From positions 1-64,000 of the forward strand of contig JADFDJ010000001.1 of NCBI GenBank assembly GCA_018262895.1: 64,000 bases of DNA. The letters run 5' to 3'. Position 1 is the stretch's first letter, and the number at the start of each line of letters is the position of its first letter. The notes below the pieces were generated by a model. The model saw only the letters and a list, made by a program, of their open reading frames with translations. It was not told the DNA's origin and searched no databases. Source of the stretch: Methanomassiliicoccus sp. Its GTDB lineage: Archaea > Thermoplasmatota > Thermoplasmata > Methanomassiliicoccales > Methanomassiliicoccaceae. Of the stretch, positions 17,876-26,600 are shown one piece after another. Made by a program: the position numbers and the translations under genes.

Positions 17876-17950
17876 TCATCCGTTTGGATACACTTATTCT
17901 TTACCGCTGTGCGGCTACAGGGGCCGGACCTAACGATTGTGCAAAAATCT

Positions 17951-17960
17951 TTTATACATA
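17951..17960 (+). promoter_or_regulatory. Putative TATA box of acr3
   Basis: TTTATACATA lies 23 bp upstream of the palindrome at 17974, so transcription should start inside the palindrome. A second AT box, TATAAATA at 18004-18011, is too close to the gene to be the promoter of the start chosen. Confidence 0.55.
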
Positions 17961-17973
17961 CCATGGGATTTAC

Positions 17974-17989
17974 TTCAATAATTATTGAA
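17974..17989. promoter_or_regulatory. Putative ArsR operator, perfect 16-bp palindrome before acr3
   Basis: TTCAATAATTATTGAA is a perfect palindrome of the TTCAA-N6-TTGAA form. It lies between the acr3 TATA box and start codon, in the divergent arsR-acr3 region. Its position over the expected transcription start fits repression. Confidence 0.65.
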
Positions 17990-18023
17990 ATAACATTTCA
18001 CCGTATAAATAAGGATGTGCTGG

Positions 18024-19145
18024 ATGACCGGACGGCAAGGCGGCGATGAAGGGGCCGAGGGCGACAAGAAGAAGCTATCCTTCCTTAACAAGTACCTGAC
18101 CGTCTGGATCTTCGCTGCCATGGGCCTTGGGGTCGCGCTGGGCGTCTTCGTTCCTTGGTTCGCCGATTCCCTGAACAGCCTGAGCGTCGGGACGACATCC
18201 ATCCCCATCGCCATCGGCCTCATACTCATGATGTACCCGCCCCTGGCCAAGGTGAGGTACGAGGAGATCGGAAAGATAACCAAGCAGCCCGAGGCCAAGA
18301 GGATGTTCGGCACCTCCCTGGCGCTTAACTACATCGTCGGCCCGCTGCTGATGTTCGCCCTGGCGTGGATATTCCTCCCCGACGAGCCCCTGTACCGCAT
18401 CGGCCTCATCCTCACGGGGGTCGCCAGGTGCATCGCCATGGTGCTGGTATGGAACCAGCTGGCCGAGGGCGACACCGAGTATGCGGCCATCCTCGTCGCC
18501 TTGAACTCCATCTTCCAGATAGTGCTGTACGCCTTCTACGCGTACTTCCTCATCGCTGTCCTCTCTGACGTGGTCTCACCGGGATCAGGAGTGCCGGTGG
18601 AGATCAGCATCGTGTCCGTGGCCATCAGCGTCATCATCTACCTGGGTATCCCGTTCTTCGGCGGCATCCTGACGAGGTACCTGCTCCGCCCCCGCATCGG
18701 CGCTGACAGGTACGACAACAGGTTCATCCCCATCGCCGGAAAGGTCGGCCTGCTGGCACTGCTGTTCACCATCGTGGTCATGTTCTCCCTTCGCGCCCAA
18801 TCCATCGTGGACACGCCCCTGGACGTAGTAAGGATCGCCATACCGCTGGTGATCTACTTCGTCATCATGTTCCTGCTGTCGTTCTGGCTGTCCATGAGGT
18901 TCGCGTTCGACTACCCTCATGCGGCCACGCAGTCGTTCACCGCGGCCAGCAACAACTTCGAGCTGGCGATCGCGGTGGCCGTGGGAGTGTTCGGAATAGG
19001 CTCCGCGGTGGCGTTCGCCACGGTCATCGGCCCCCTGGTGGAGGTCCCGGCGCTCATCTCGCTGGTCAACCTGTCCCTGTACTTCAAGCGCAGATACTAC
19101 GACAGCAGCGGCCGTCACATCGGCAAGAGAACGGAGGCGGTGTGA
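18024..19145 (+). CDS. acr3: Acr3-type arsenite efflux permease
   Basis: 373 residues with about ten membrane helices. The sequence contains the conserved Cys segment GVARCIAMVLVWNQLA and the late helix SNNFELAIAVAVGVFG with its conserved Glu, both hallmarks of ACR3 of the bile-acid/arsenite carrier superfamily. It exports As(III), and often Sb(III), across the membrane. ATG 18024 is chosen because AAGGA lies at good spacing before it; ATG 18015 in the same frame is the alternative. It is divergent from arsR and followed at once (ATG 19147) by a CMD protein, forming an operon with the next three genes. Confidence 0.88.
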   Translation: MTGRQGGDEGAEGDKKKLSFLNKYLTVWIFAAMGLGVALGVFVPWFADSLNSLSVGTTSIPIAIGLILMMYPPLAKVRYEEIGKITKQPEAKRMFGTSLALNYIVGPLLMFALAWIFLPDEPLYRIGLILTGVARCIAMVLVWNQLAEGDTEYAAILVALNSIFQIVLYAFYAYFLIAVLSDVVSPGSGVPVEISIVSVAISVIIYLGIPFFGGILTRYLLRPRIGADRYDNRFIPIAGKVGLLALLFTIVVMFSLRAQSIVDTPLDVVRIAIPLVIYFVIMFLLSFWLSMRFAFDYPHAATQSFTAASNNFELAIAVAVGVFGIGSAVAFATVIGPLVEVPALISLVNLSLYFKRRYYDSSGRHIGKRTEAV

Positions 19146-19146
19146 T

Positions 19147-19524
19147 ATGGATAGCAAGACCAAGGAGCTGGTGGCCCTCGCCTCAAGCGTCGCCGCTCAT
19201 TGCCAGCCATGCTTCAGGTTCCACCTCGACAAGGCCCGCAAGCTGGGCATCAGCGAAGAGGACATGCGGTCAGCGATCGATCTGGCAGAGCGGATCAGTA
19301 CCGTAGGGGACCAGCGCATGGCCGAGTTCGTTGACCAAGCGATGAAGGAAGGACAAACGGAGGAAAAAAATGACCGTAGAGGAGATCGACCTATACTGGC
19401 TGAAGCCACAGGACATTATGAACTACCTGCCCACGGACAAGACCCCGGGGTGCGGGGCCAAGGACTGGGAGGAGTTCGCCCAGATGCTCGTAGACAAGAA
19501 AGTGAAGGCCGCGGACTGCGATAA
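19147..19524 (+). CDS. CMD/AhpD-like CxxC protein with a probable frameshifted C-terminus
   Basis: The first 74 or so residues form a small CMD-family protein with an AhpD-like redox site, HCQPCFRFHLDKARKLG (C19, C22, His five residues on). The rest of the frame overlaps the next gene by 155 bp and looks like out-of-frame translation. The change occurs at a run of seven A (19364-19370). One additional A would give EEKK and a TGA overlapping the next ATG as ATGA, the normal operon arrangement. So the real product is probably about 75 residues, and the run is either a sequencing indel or a slippage site. A thiol-redox role in arsenic handling is likely but unproven. Confidence 0.7.
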   Translation: MDSKTKELVALASSVAAHCQPCFRFHLDKARKLGISEEDMRSAIDLAERISTVGDQRMAEFVDQAMKEGQTEEKNDRRGDRPILAEATGHYELPAHGQDPGVRGQGLGGVRPDARRQESEGRGLR

Positions 19525-19984
19525 GATCGACAAGGCCATGGCGGAGGCGATCGACGGAGCGCTATCCGTGGACATCAGGCTGCCGGAGAGCGACCCTTTG
19601 CAGCAGAAGGTGCCGGAGCCCCTGTTCGAGTACAACTCCCCGGACGAGAGCTCTCCCATAATCGTCACCAGTAACTCCGTGATCACCCATCAGATACTGG
19701 GTCTCATATTGAAAGCGGCCAAGGTAAGGGCGTTCGTCATCCCCGTGGACGCCCAGGGGCTCACATATGATAATGCGGTAGTGGGCAACTTCTTCTCGGG
19801 CATGCAGGTCATGAAGGCCATCACCGGTAGCGGGATATCGACCAAGACCACCAGCCACAAGATGATCATCGGAGGCCTGGGGAAGGATATGAGGTCTTCG
19901 ATCGAGCGCATCACCAAGTGGAGCGTGGAGGTCGGTCCGGTCAGCGGCTTCGAGCTCCCGATGTACCTGGTCGCCAACCGTTAA
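19370..19984 (+). CDS. Protein related to the corrinoid Fe-S subunit of CODH/ACS, in an arsenic operon
   Basis: 204 residues, no membrane segment. Residues about 14-52 resemble the small 4Fe-4S domain of CODH/ACS gamma subunits (CdhE/AcsC): YLPTDKTPGCGAKDWEEF...KAADC. Only two of the four expected Cys (C28, C50) remain. Residues about 95-204 (SPIIVTSNSVITHQILGL, FFSGMQVMKAITGSG, GFELPMYLVANR) resemble the C-terminal corrinoid-binding region of those subunits (CdhD, PF03599). It lacks the HgcA cap-helix motif NVWCAAGK and the HgcA membrane domain. Its place after acr3 and a CxxC protein suggests a metalloid or methyl/cobamide link. Family assignment is from visual resemblance and needs a profile search. 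Confidence 0.55.
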   Translation: MTVEEIDLYWLKPQDIMNYLPTDKTPGCGAKDWEEFAQMLVDKKVKAADCDKIDKAMAEAIDGALSVDIRLPESDPLQQKVPEPLFEYNSPDESSPIIVTSNSVITHQILGLILKAAKVRAFVIPVDAQGLTYDNAVVGNFFSGMQVMKAITGSGISTKTTSHKMIIGGLGKDMRSSIERITKWSVEVGPVSGFELPMYLVANR

Positions 19985-20017
19985 GGACGGCGGAAAAGCT
20001 AAAGGAGGATGTCGCAG

Positions 20018-20302
20018 GTGAGCCCTGTCGCCGTGAAGAGGGAGCAGAGGCACTACCCACGCCCAGCGTGCGTGATAGGTGATGTAAGGAGGCATTGCGC
20101 CCTCTGCGAGGCGGAGGTCGAGCGTCTGCAGCGCACCTGCTCCCAGTGCTACGCACCGCTGCGCAAGGAGTGCCCTCACTGCCATTACTGGGTGGAGATG
20201 GACGCGGCCTACTGTGTATCGTGCCGCCATCCCTTCCCCATGCCGCCCCCTCGAAAGGCGGTCATCAAGATGTGGCATCCTGACGGGGACGGGGCGGTCT
20301 GA
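20018..20302 (+). CDS. Small multi-zinc-ribbon protein
   Basis: About 94 residues. Three or four Cys pairs form consecutive zinc ribbons (CALCEAE, CSQCYAPL, CPHCHYWV, CVSCRHP). I choose GTG 20018 because AAAGGAGG (20001-20008) directly abuts the alternative ATG 20009 and leaves no spacing for it. It ends the acr3 operon, about 33 bp after the corrinoid-protein-like gene. Such proteins usually bind nucleic acid or protein partners; metal or metalloid binding by the Cys is possible. No specific function can be assigned. Confidence 0.6.
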   Translation: MSPVAVKREQRHYPRPACVIGDVRRHCALCEAEVERLQRTCSQCYAPLRKECPHCHYWVEMDAAYCVSCRHPFPMPPPRKAVIKMWHPDGDGAV

Positions 20303-20625
20303 TCTCTCCGTCCGATTAGCTGGACAGGCAGTGGCGGAGGCAAGCTTTCCGATGAAGGACCGACCTTGAAGGTGTATGTAGGAGCCCCGTTCACACACCC
20401 GATGTCCCTCAATATCAAAAATTGAAAATGATAATGCATTATCGCTAATCATTCTAGCATGATAGAACAAAATAATAATCTACGCTGGCTTCATTGAAAT
20501 AATTAAAAATAAGGTCAAAATATTGTTATTAATATACATATGTTGAATATATATAAATTATTGATAATTACCGCACCACCTATATATGCGCTCCCTCCGT
20601 CCTAAAAGGGCTAAAGGTGGTTCGC
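20303..20625. other. AT-rich promoter region of the giant beta-helix protein
   Basis: From about 20410 to 20580 the sequence drops to very low GC with many A/T tracts, in sharp contrast to its surroundings. No gene is visible. It ends in the TATA box at 20581 and a ribosome-binding site AAAGGTGG at 20611-20618. Regulatory protein binding is likely given its length. Confidence 0.5.
20581..20588 (+). promoter_or_regulatory. TATA box of the beta-helix surface protein gene
   Basis: TATATATG is a strong archaeal TATA box. Transcription about 27 bp later would begin near 20611, giving a short leader that just includes the AAAGGTGG ribosome-binding site before ATG 20626. Confidence 0.6.
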
Positions 20626-23600
20626 ATGTCGAGGCTGAAGAGATCTAGCGTTGTAAAGGGAACGATAGCAATGGCAGCAGTTGTCCTCATCGGCCTTCTG
20701 CTGGTAGGGACGTTGGGAGCCCTCTCCAACAGTTCAGACCGCATGGATGCGGGGGCGCCCATCAAGACCGGCATCAATCCCGGGTCACCGACCCAGATCA
20801 CCTCTCCGTTCCGGATCAACAGCGATGCCGAGCTCACCGCCAAGGCCTCCGCCATGGGCTGGGTCGGCGATGGTACGGCCAGCAACCCGTACATAATCTA
20901 CAATGTCTACATCAACAACAACTACTACGCTCATTCCACATACGGCATCTTCATCGGTAACACCACGAAGTCCTTCGTAATCTACCAGTGCTACATCTAC
21001 CGGACCACCGACGCCTCCTCCAACCCCTACACCACGGGCGCGATCAACCTCTACCATGTAAGCAACGCCCAGATACTCTACACTTACGTTAGCAACGCCT
21101 ACAATGGCATCATCCTCAACGGATGCTCCAACGTCAGTCTGTACGCGGGGAGCTGCTACGATGTCGTCAATGTCGGCGTCAAGATCGACAGCTCCAACAG
21201 TATCACGGTGGCCACTCGCAACATCAACTACTGCCGGTCCTACGGCATCTACCTTACACAATCCCAGGATGTGCTCCTGGACCATAACAGCATATACTCG
21301 TCCAATTCCGGGGATGGAATATACCTGTCCAACTCCGACAACAACCGTATCGAGAACAACAGTGTGGGCTCCTCGCAGCACGCTGGGATCGAGCTCTCGA
21401 GCTCGGATGGCAATGTCGTCCGCAGCAACACCATCAGCGGCAACTACGGGATCGTTGTGGAGTCATCGACCAGGGACGTGCTCATTTACAACACCCTCAG
21501 CTACGGTTCAAACAGGGGCGTGCACCTGATCTCGTCCGACAACATCACCGTCGAGGGCAACACCGCTAACAGCTGGAACGTGGGTATGTACTCGCAGTCC
21601 TCCTCGGACATCCTGTTCCGTAACAACACGGTCAACACCTGCTCGTACGGCATTTACCTATACACCTCCAGCACCCACAACATCCTGGTCGAGAACCGTG
21701 TTAACAACTGCGGCATCGGAGGTATAACCGTGGAAGCGTCGATGTACAACACCTTCTACAACAACACCCTTACCGGAACCTCCTTCCTTATCCAGTACAG
21801 CTCCTCTGATGTCTATGCCGGCCAAGACATCTCGACGAACAACACCGTGAACGGTCGGCCGGTCTACTACTACGCCAACGTCAACATGGAGAACGCCTCC
21901 GTGCCCCTGGACGCGGGCCAGGTGATCCTGGCCTCAGTGCAGTACCTCAACGTGGCCGGACTGAACCTCAGCGACCAGAACGCGGGACTGCTGATGGGCT
22001 ACAGCTCCCACATCCGGGTGGCGGACAACCTCTTCTCGAGAGGGAACCCCCAGGGCGTGAGGGCGGTCGTTTGCACCGATAGCGTGTTCCACAACAACGC
22101 CATAGCCGACTGCAACATCGGCCTGTCCCTCTATCAGTCATCCAATAACGTGATCGACAGCAATATTGTGGACAGCTGCTCCGAAGGCATCGTGCTGGAG
22201 TCCTGCACAAGCAACGTGATCAGCGCCAACGTGGTGTCTGAATGCTCCGAGAGCGGCATCGATCTCAGCAGCTCCAACAACAACGCCCTTTTCGAGAACG
22301 TCCTGGCGTCCTGCTCCATAAACCTCGAGGGCTCGGAGTTCTACTTCAACTCGCAGGTCATATCGACGAACAACACCGTGAACGGTCGGCCGGTCTACTA
22401 CTACGCCAACGTCAACATGGAGAACGCCTCCGTGCCCCTGGGGGCTGGACAGGTCATACTCGCAAGCGTCCATTATGCCCATGTGACCGGACAGAACCTC
22501 AGCGACCAGAACGTGGGCCTGCTCATTGGGTACAGTTCCCACATCGTTGTCGACGGCAACACGATCGATAATGGGTCCCCCCACGGGGCCCGTCTGTTCC
22601 ATTGCAGTGACTGCCTTATCGAAGGGAACGGCCTCGAGGGGGATAACCTCGGGATCATCTTGGACGCCTCCTCGGATGTCGCCCTTCGCAGCAACGAACT
22701 GACCGCCTGCGGCACCGGCATCTACATCCACTACTGCGATGGCATTGAGATATCGGACAGCGAGGTGAACGCCGACACCGGCATCAACCTCTACTCTTCG
22801 ACAGCGGTCATCGTTGCCTCGAACCAGCTACTAGACTGTGGGGCCGGAGTGACCATCTACTCCTCCACCGCGACCATCGAGGATAATCTCTTCGAGGACA
22901 TCACCACGAACGGCATCAGCGTGCAGAGCTCCAACGGCGGGATCCATGTGCTGTACAACCTGATGAACGAGACCAACGCCGGCATAAGGATCTGGGACTC
23001 CGATGGGAACGAGGTGAGGGGCAACGACATCAGCAACTCCACCTACGGTATCTATGTGGATCAGTCTGCCAACAACATCGTTACCGGCAATAACGTGTCC
23101 TCCTCCTCCTTTGGGGTAATGGGCAATTACTGCACTGGAACGATCGGCAGCAACAACATAACGGGCTGTGGTGAGGGGGTGCGTGTCGACAACTGCAGTC
23201 CCCTGGTCATCGAGGGCAGCAATATAGTTGGATGCACCTTAGGAATAAACACCTATAACAGCGGCGGGGTGATCGTCCAGGACAACGCCATCACCGACTG
23301 CGGTACCGGGGTCCGGATCTATTACACCAACAGCGCTGTTGTCAGGAACAACGACATCGATGGCGGCGACAACGGCATCTATGTGGCGGGCAACTCCTTG
23401 TGCAATGTGAGCGCCAACAATGTCATAGGCTGCTCCCAGGCCGGGATATTCCTTTACAGCACCGAGAACAACGTGCTGAGCGGCAACGCCCTGACCGCCT
23501 GCGCCATAAACCTCGACATGGGCCAGAACACCTACAAGACCCAGACCATCTACGCATCCAACACCGTGAACGGCAAGCCCGTCTACTACTACAAGGTGAT

Positions 23601-26600
23601 GGACATGACCGGGACCACCGTTCCCTCGGATGCGGGGGAGGTCATACTGGGCAACGTCACCAACGCGCACATCAGCGGCCTGGCCATCGACAACACGACC
23701 TTGGCGGTCCTGTCCGGTTACTCGGACCATGTGACCATCGATGGCTCCACGTTCGACAACCTGACCTCCATGGCCGTGAGCCTCCAGAGCAGCCACTACT
23801 TCACCGTCAGTCATTGTGAGTTCACCTCCTGCGAGAAGGGGGTCAATCTTAACAACGCCAACGACGACACGGTGGACAACTGCACCTTCAAAGGCTGCAC
23901 GGAAGGCGTCAGGATCGTCGGCGGCAACAACGACCGCCTGCTCTACAACACCATCTCCGCCTGCGACACTGGAATGTACCTTTATGGTCAGAACGCCCGT
24001 GCGGGATACAACACCATATCCCAGTGCAGGGTGGGCATTGATGTCCGCTATACCTCCATCGATGTTGACCACAACACCCTGTCCGCCTGCAGCCAGGATG
24101 GCATACTGTTCTACTCATGCAGCTCCGGCGAGGCCCTTGCCAACGTCATCTCCGGATGCCCTGATGGCATCCACCTGTACCAGAGCAGCTACAGCGTGGT
24201 GCAGTGGAACGAGATAGGGTCCTGCGGAGTGGGCATCAACGCCACCCAGACCTACGGCGAGAGCCTGCATGATAACCTCATCAACGGTGCTGGGACCGTG
24301 GGGATACTGCTCGACCATGTGGAGGAATGCACGGTGGAGGCCAACGAGGTCTCGGGATGCCCCCAGGGACTTACGGTAAGGAACAGCATGAACGTGGGGG
24401 TGTCCGGCAACAATGTCGAGGGGTGCTACGACGGGGTTGTGGTGCTGGTAAGCGAGAGCGTCCAGATGACCTGGAACCGCGTCAACGGGTCCTCCGACAT
24501 GGGGGTGAAGGTCTTCTCCTCTGAACAGGTCATCATCAGCTACAACACCTTCTCCAACAGCACGTCCTACGGCCTGTGGTTCAACACCTCCCTGGACAAC
24601 GAGGTTTACCTCAACCGCTTCATCGACAACAACGGTGCCGGTGAGACCTACGACCCTGAGCATGCTCAGGCCTACGACGACTGCTATATCTATGTGGACA
24701 TCTTCGGGCCGGAGATTTACCTCTACGAGCCTTACGAGGGCGAGGAGGTCTACGGGAGCTTCTATGCCTACTGGGATGCCTATGATGAGGCGGGGGTGGA
24801 CCACAGCGAGCTCCGCATCGACGACGGGGATTGGATAACCCCCGAGGGAGAGGATTCGTTCTTCTACTACCCCCTGGAACTGAGCTCTGGGGAACATATG
24901 ATCGAGGTCAGGGCGTGGGACGGCCTGGGCAACAGCGCCTCGGTGTTCGCCAACTTCACCGTCGAGGGTGGCCCAGATCACCCGCTGTTCGCCTCGAACG
25001 CCCCATCTCTCTCATCGCCGGCAGAACCGGAGGACCCGGTCATAGGAAGCACGACCGTGTGGAGCTCGGGACCGGGGAACCAGTGGAGCGACCTGCCGAG
25101 CCCTGACGCGGACCGTGACGGCTACATAGACGTTCCCTACCAGATCGCCGGTGGCAACTCCACCGACGGGCACCCCCTGTCGCAGGAGATCGCCAACCCT
25201 GACTCCCTGCACGCCGCAGCGGAACCGTTCAGCGTGACCCTGACCTGGAGCGGGTACAACTATTCCCTCACGGGCTCCATCGACGGCTACCACCTCACCA
25301 GGAACTCCACCACCGGAGGCAACTTCACCGTGGACCTGGGGGCGTCCAACACCTCCTACAGCGACACCACGGTGGTGCCCTACCATGTGTACACCTACAC
25401 CCTGGTGGCGTTCAGCGGCGATGTGCTCGGGGGCGAGGGGCAGGTCGAGGTAATGACCCCCGATCCCTTCCCGCCCAGCATCGTCATCGATTCTCCCTCC
25501 CACAGCGTCCTGACCAACGCCTCCACCATGGAGGTGACCTGGACAGGCACGGACGAGTATTCGGGCATAGCGGGCTACTGGGTCAAGCTCAATGACGGTG
25601 AATGGGCCAGCGTGGGCATGGAGGTAAGCTACAACTTCACGGGCCTCTCCGAGGGCAACAACACCCTGGCCGTCAAGGCGGTGGCCAATGCCGGAAACGT
25701 CAACGAGACCTCGGTAATGGTGACCAGGGACTCCACCGTGCCCACTCTCAGCATCACCGCGCCCGATATCGACTCGGTCACCGGCATCGACAGCGTGACG
25801 ACCACGTGGAACGCGATCGACTACACCGGCGTGGAGGGATACCAGTACCGCCTTGACGGCGGGAACTGGTCCGTCCTCAACGCCACCCCTGGAGCGACGT
25901 TCACAGGCCTGGCGTCAGGGGCCCATACCATCGACGTCCGCGCCATTGACAATGCCGGCAACGTGGCCGTGGCTACGGTAACGTTCACCGTTGACCGTAC
26001 GGTCCCCACGCTGAGCATCACCTCGCCCACCAACGGCACCTGGGTCAGCTCCCTGCTGGTAACTTGGCAGGGGTCGGACGACATCTCCGCCATATTCTAC
26101 TATGAGGTCAGCCTCGACGGCGGGGAGTGGATCAACGCGCTCTCGGCCACCCAGTACCTGTTCGAGGGCGCCGCTGAAGGGCTTCATGCCGTCCAGGTGA
26201 GGGCGTACGACCAGGCGGGCAACAACGTAACCGCCACCGTGCAGATGTACCTGGACACCGTGGTCCCGAGCCTCACCATAGAGACACCTTCGGAGGGCGA
26301 CCTCCTGAACGGAGGGAACGCCCAGGGCTCTTGGAACGGGATGGATGAGGACTCCGGTTTGGCCAACTACAGCATGAGGGTCGACGGCGGGGAGTGGACC
26401 GAGGTCCAATCCACCAACGACCTCGGGTCCCTGGCCGAGGGGCAGCACCTGCTGGAGGTCAGGGCCTTTGACATCGCCGGGAACTTCGTGATCAAGATGG
26501 TCAGCTTCACCCTGGACCCCGAGGCCCCGGTCATCACCGAGCGCGTGCCCGAGGGTGAGCATGTGGACCCTGACGCGGACATCACCGTGACCTTCTCCGA

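Noticed and set aside
19370-19984. Possible mercury-methylation gene hgcA
   Set aside because: The protein resembles the same corrinoid superfamily but lacks the NVWCAAGK cap helix and the membrane domain, and no hgcB-like ferredoxin gene follows.
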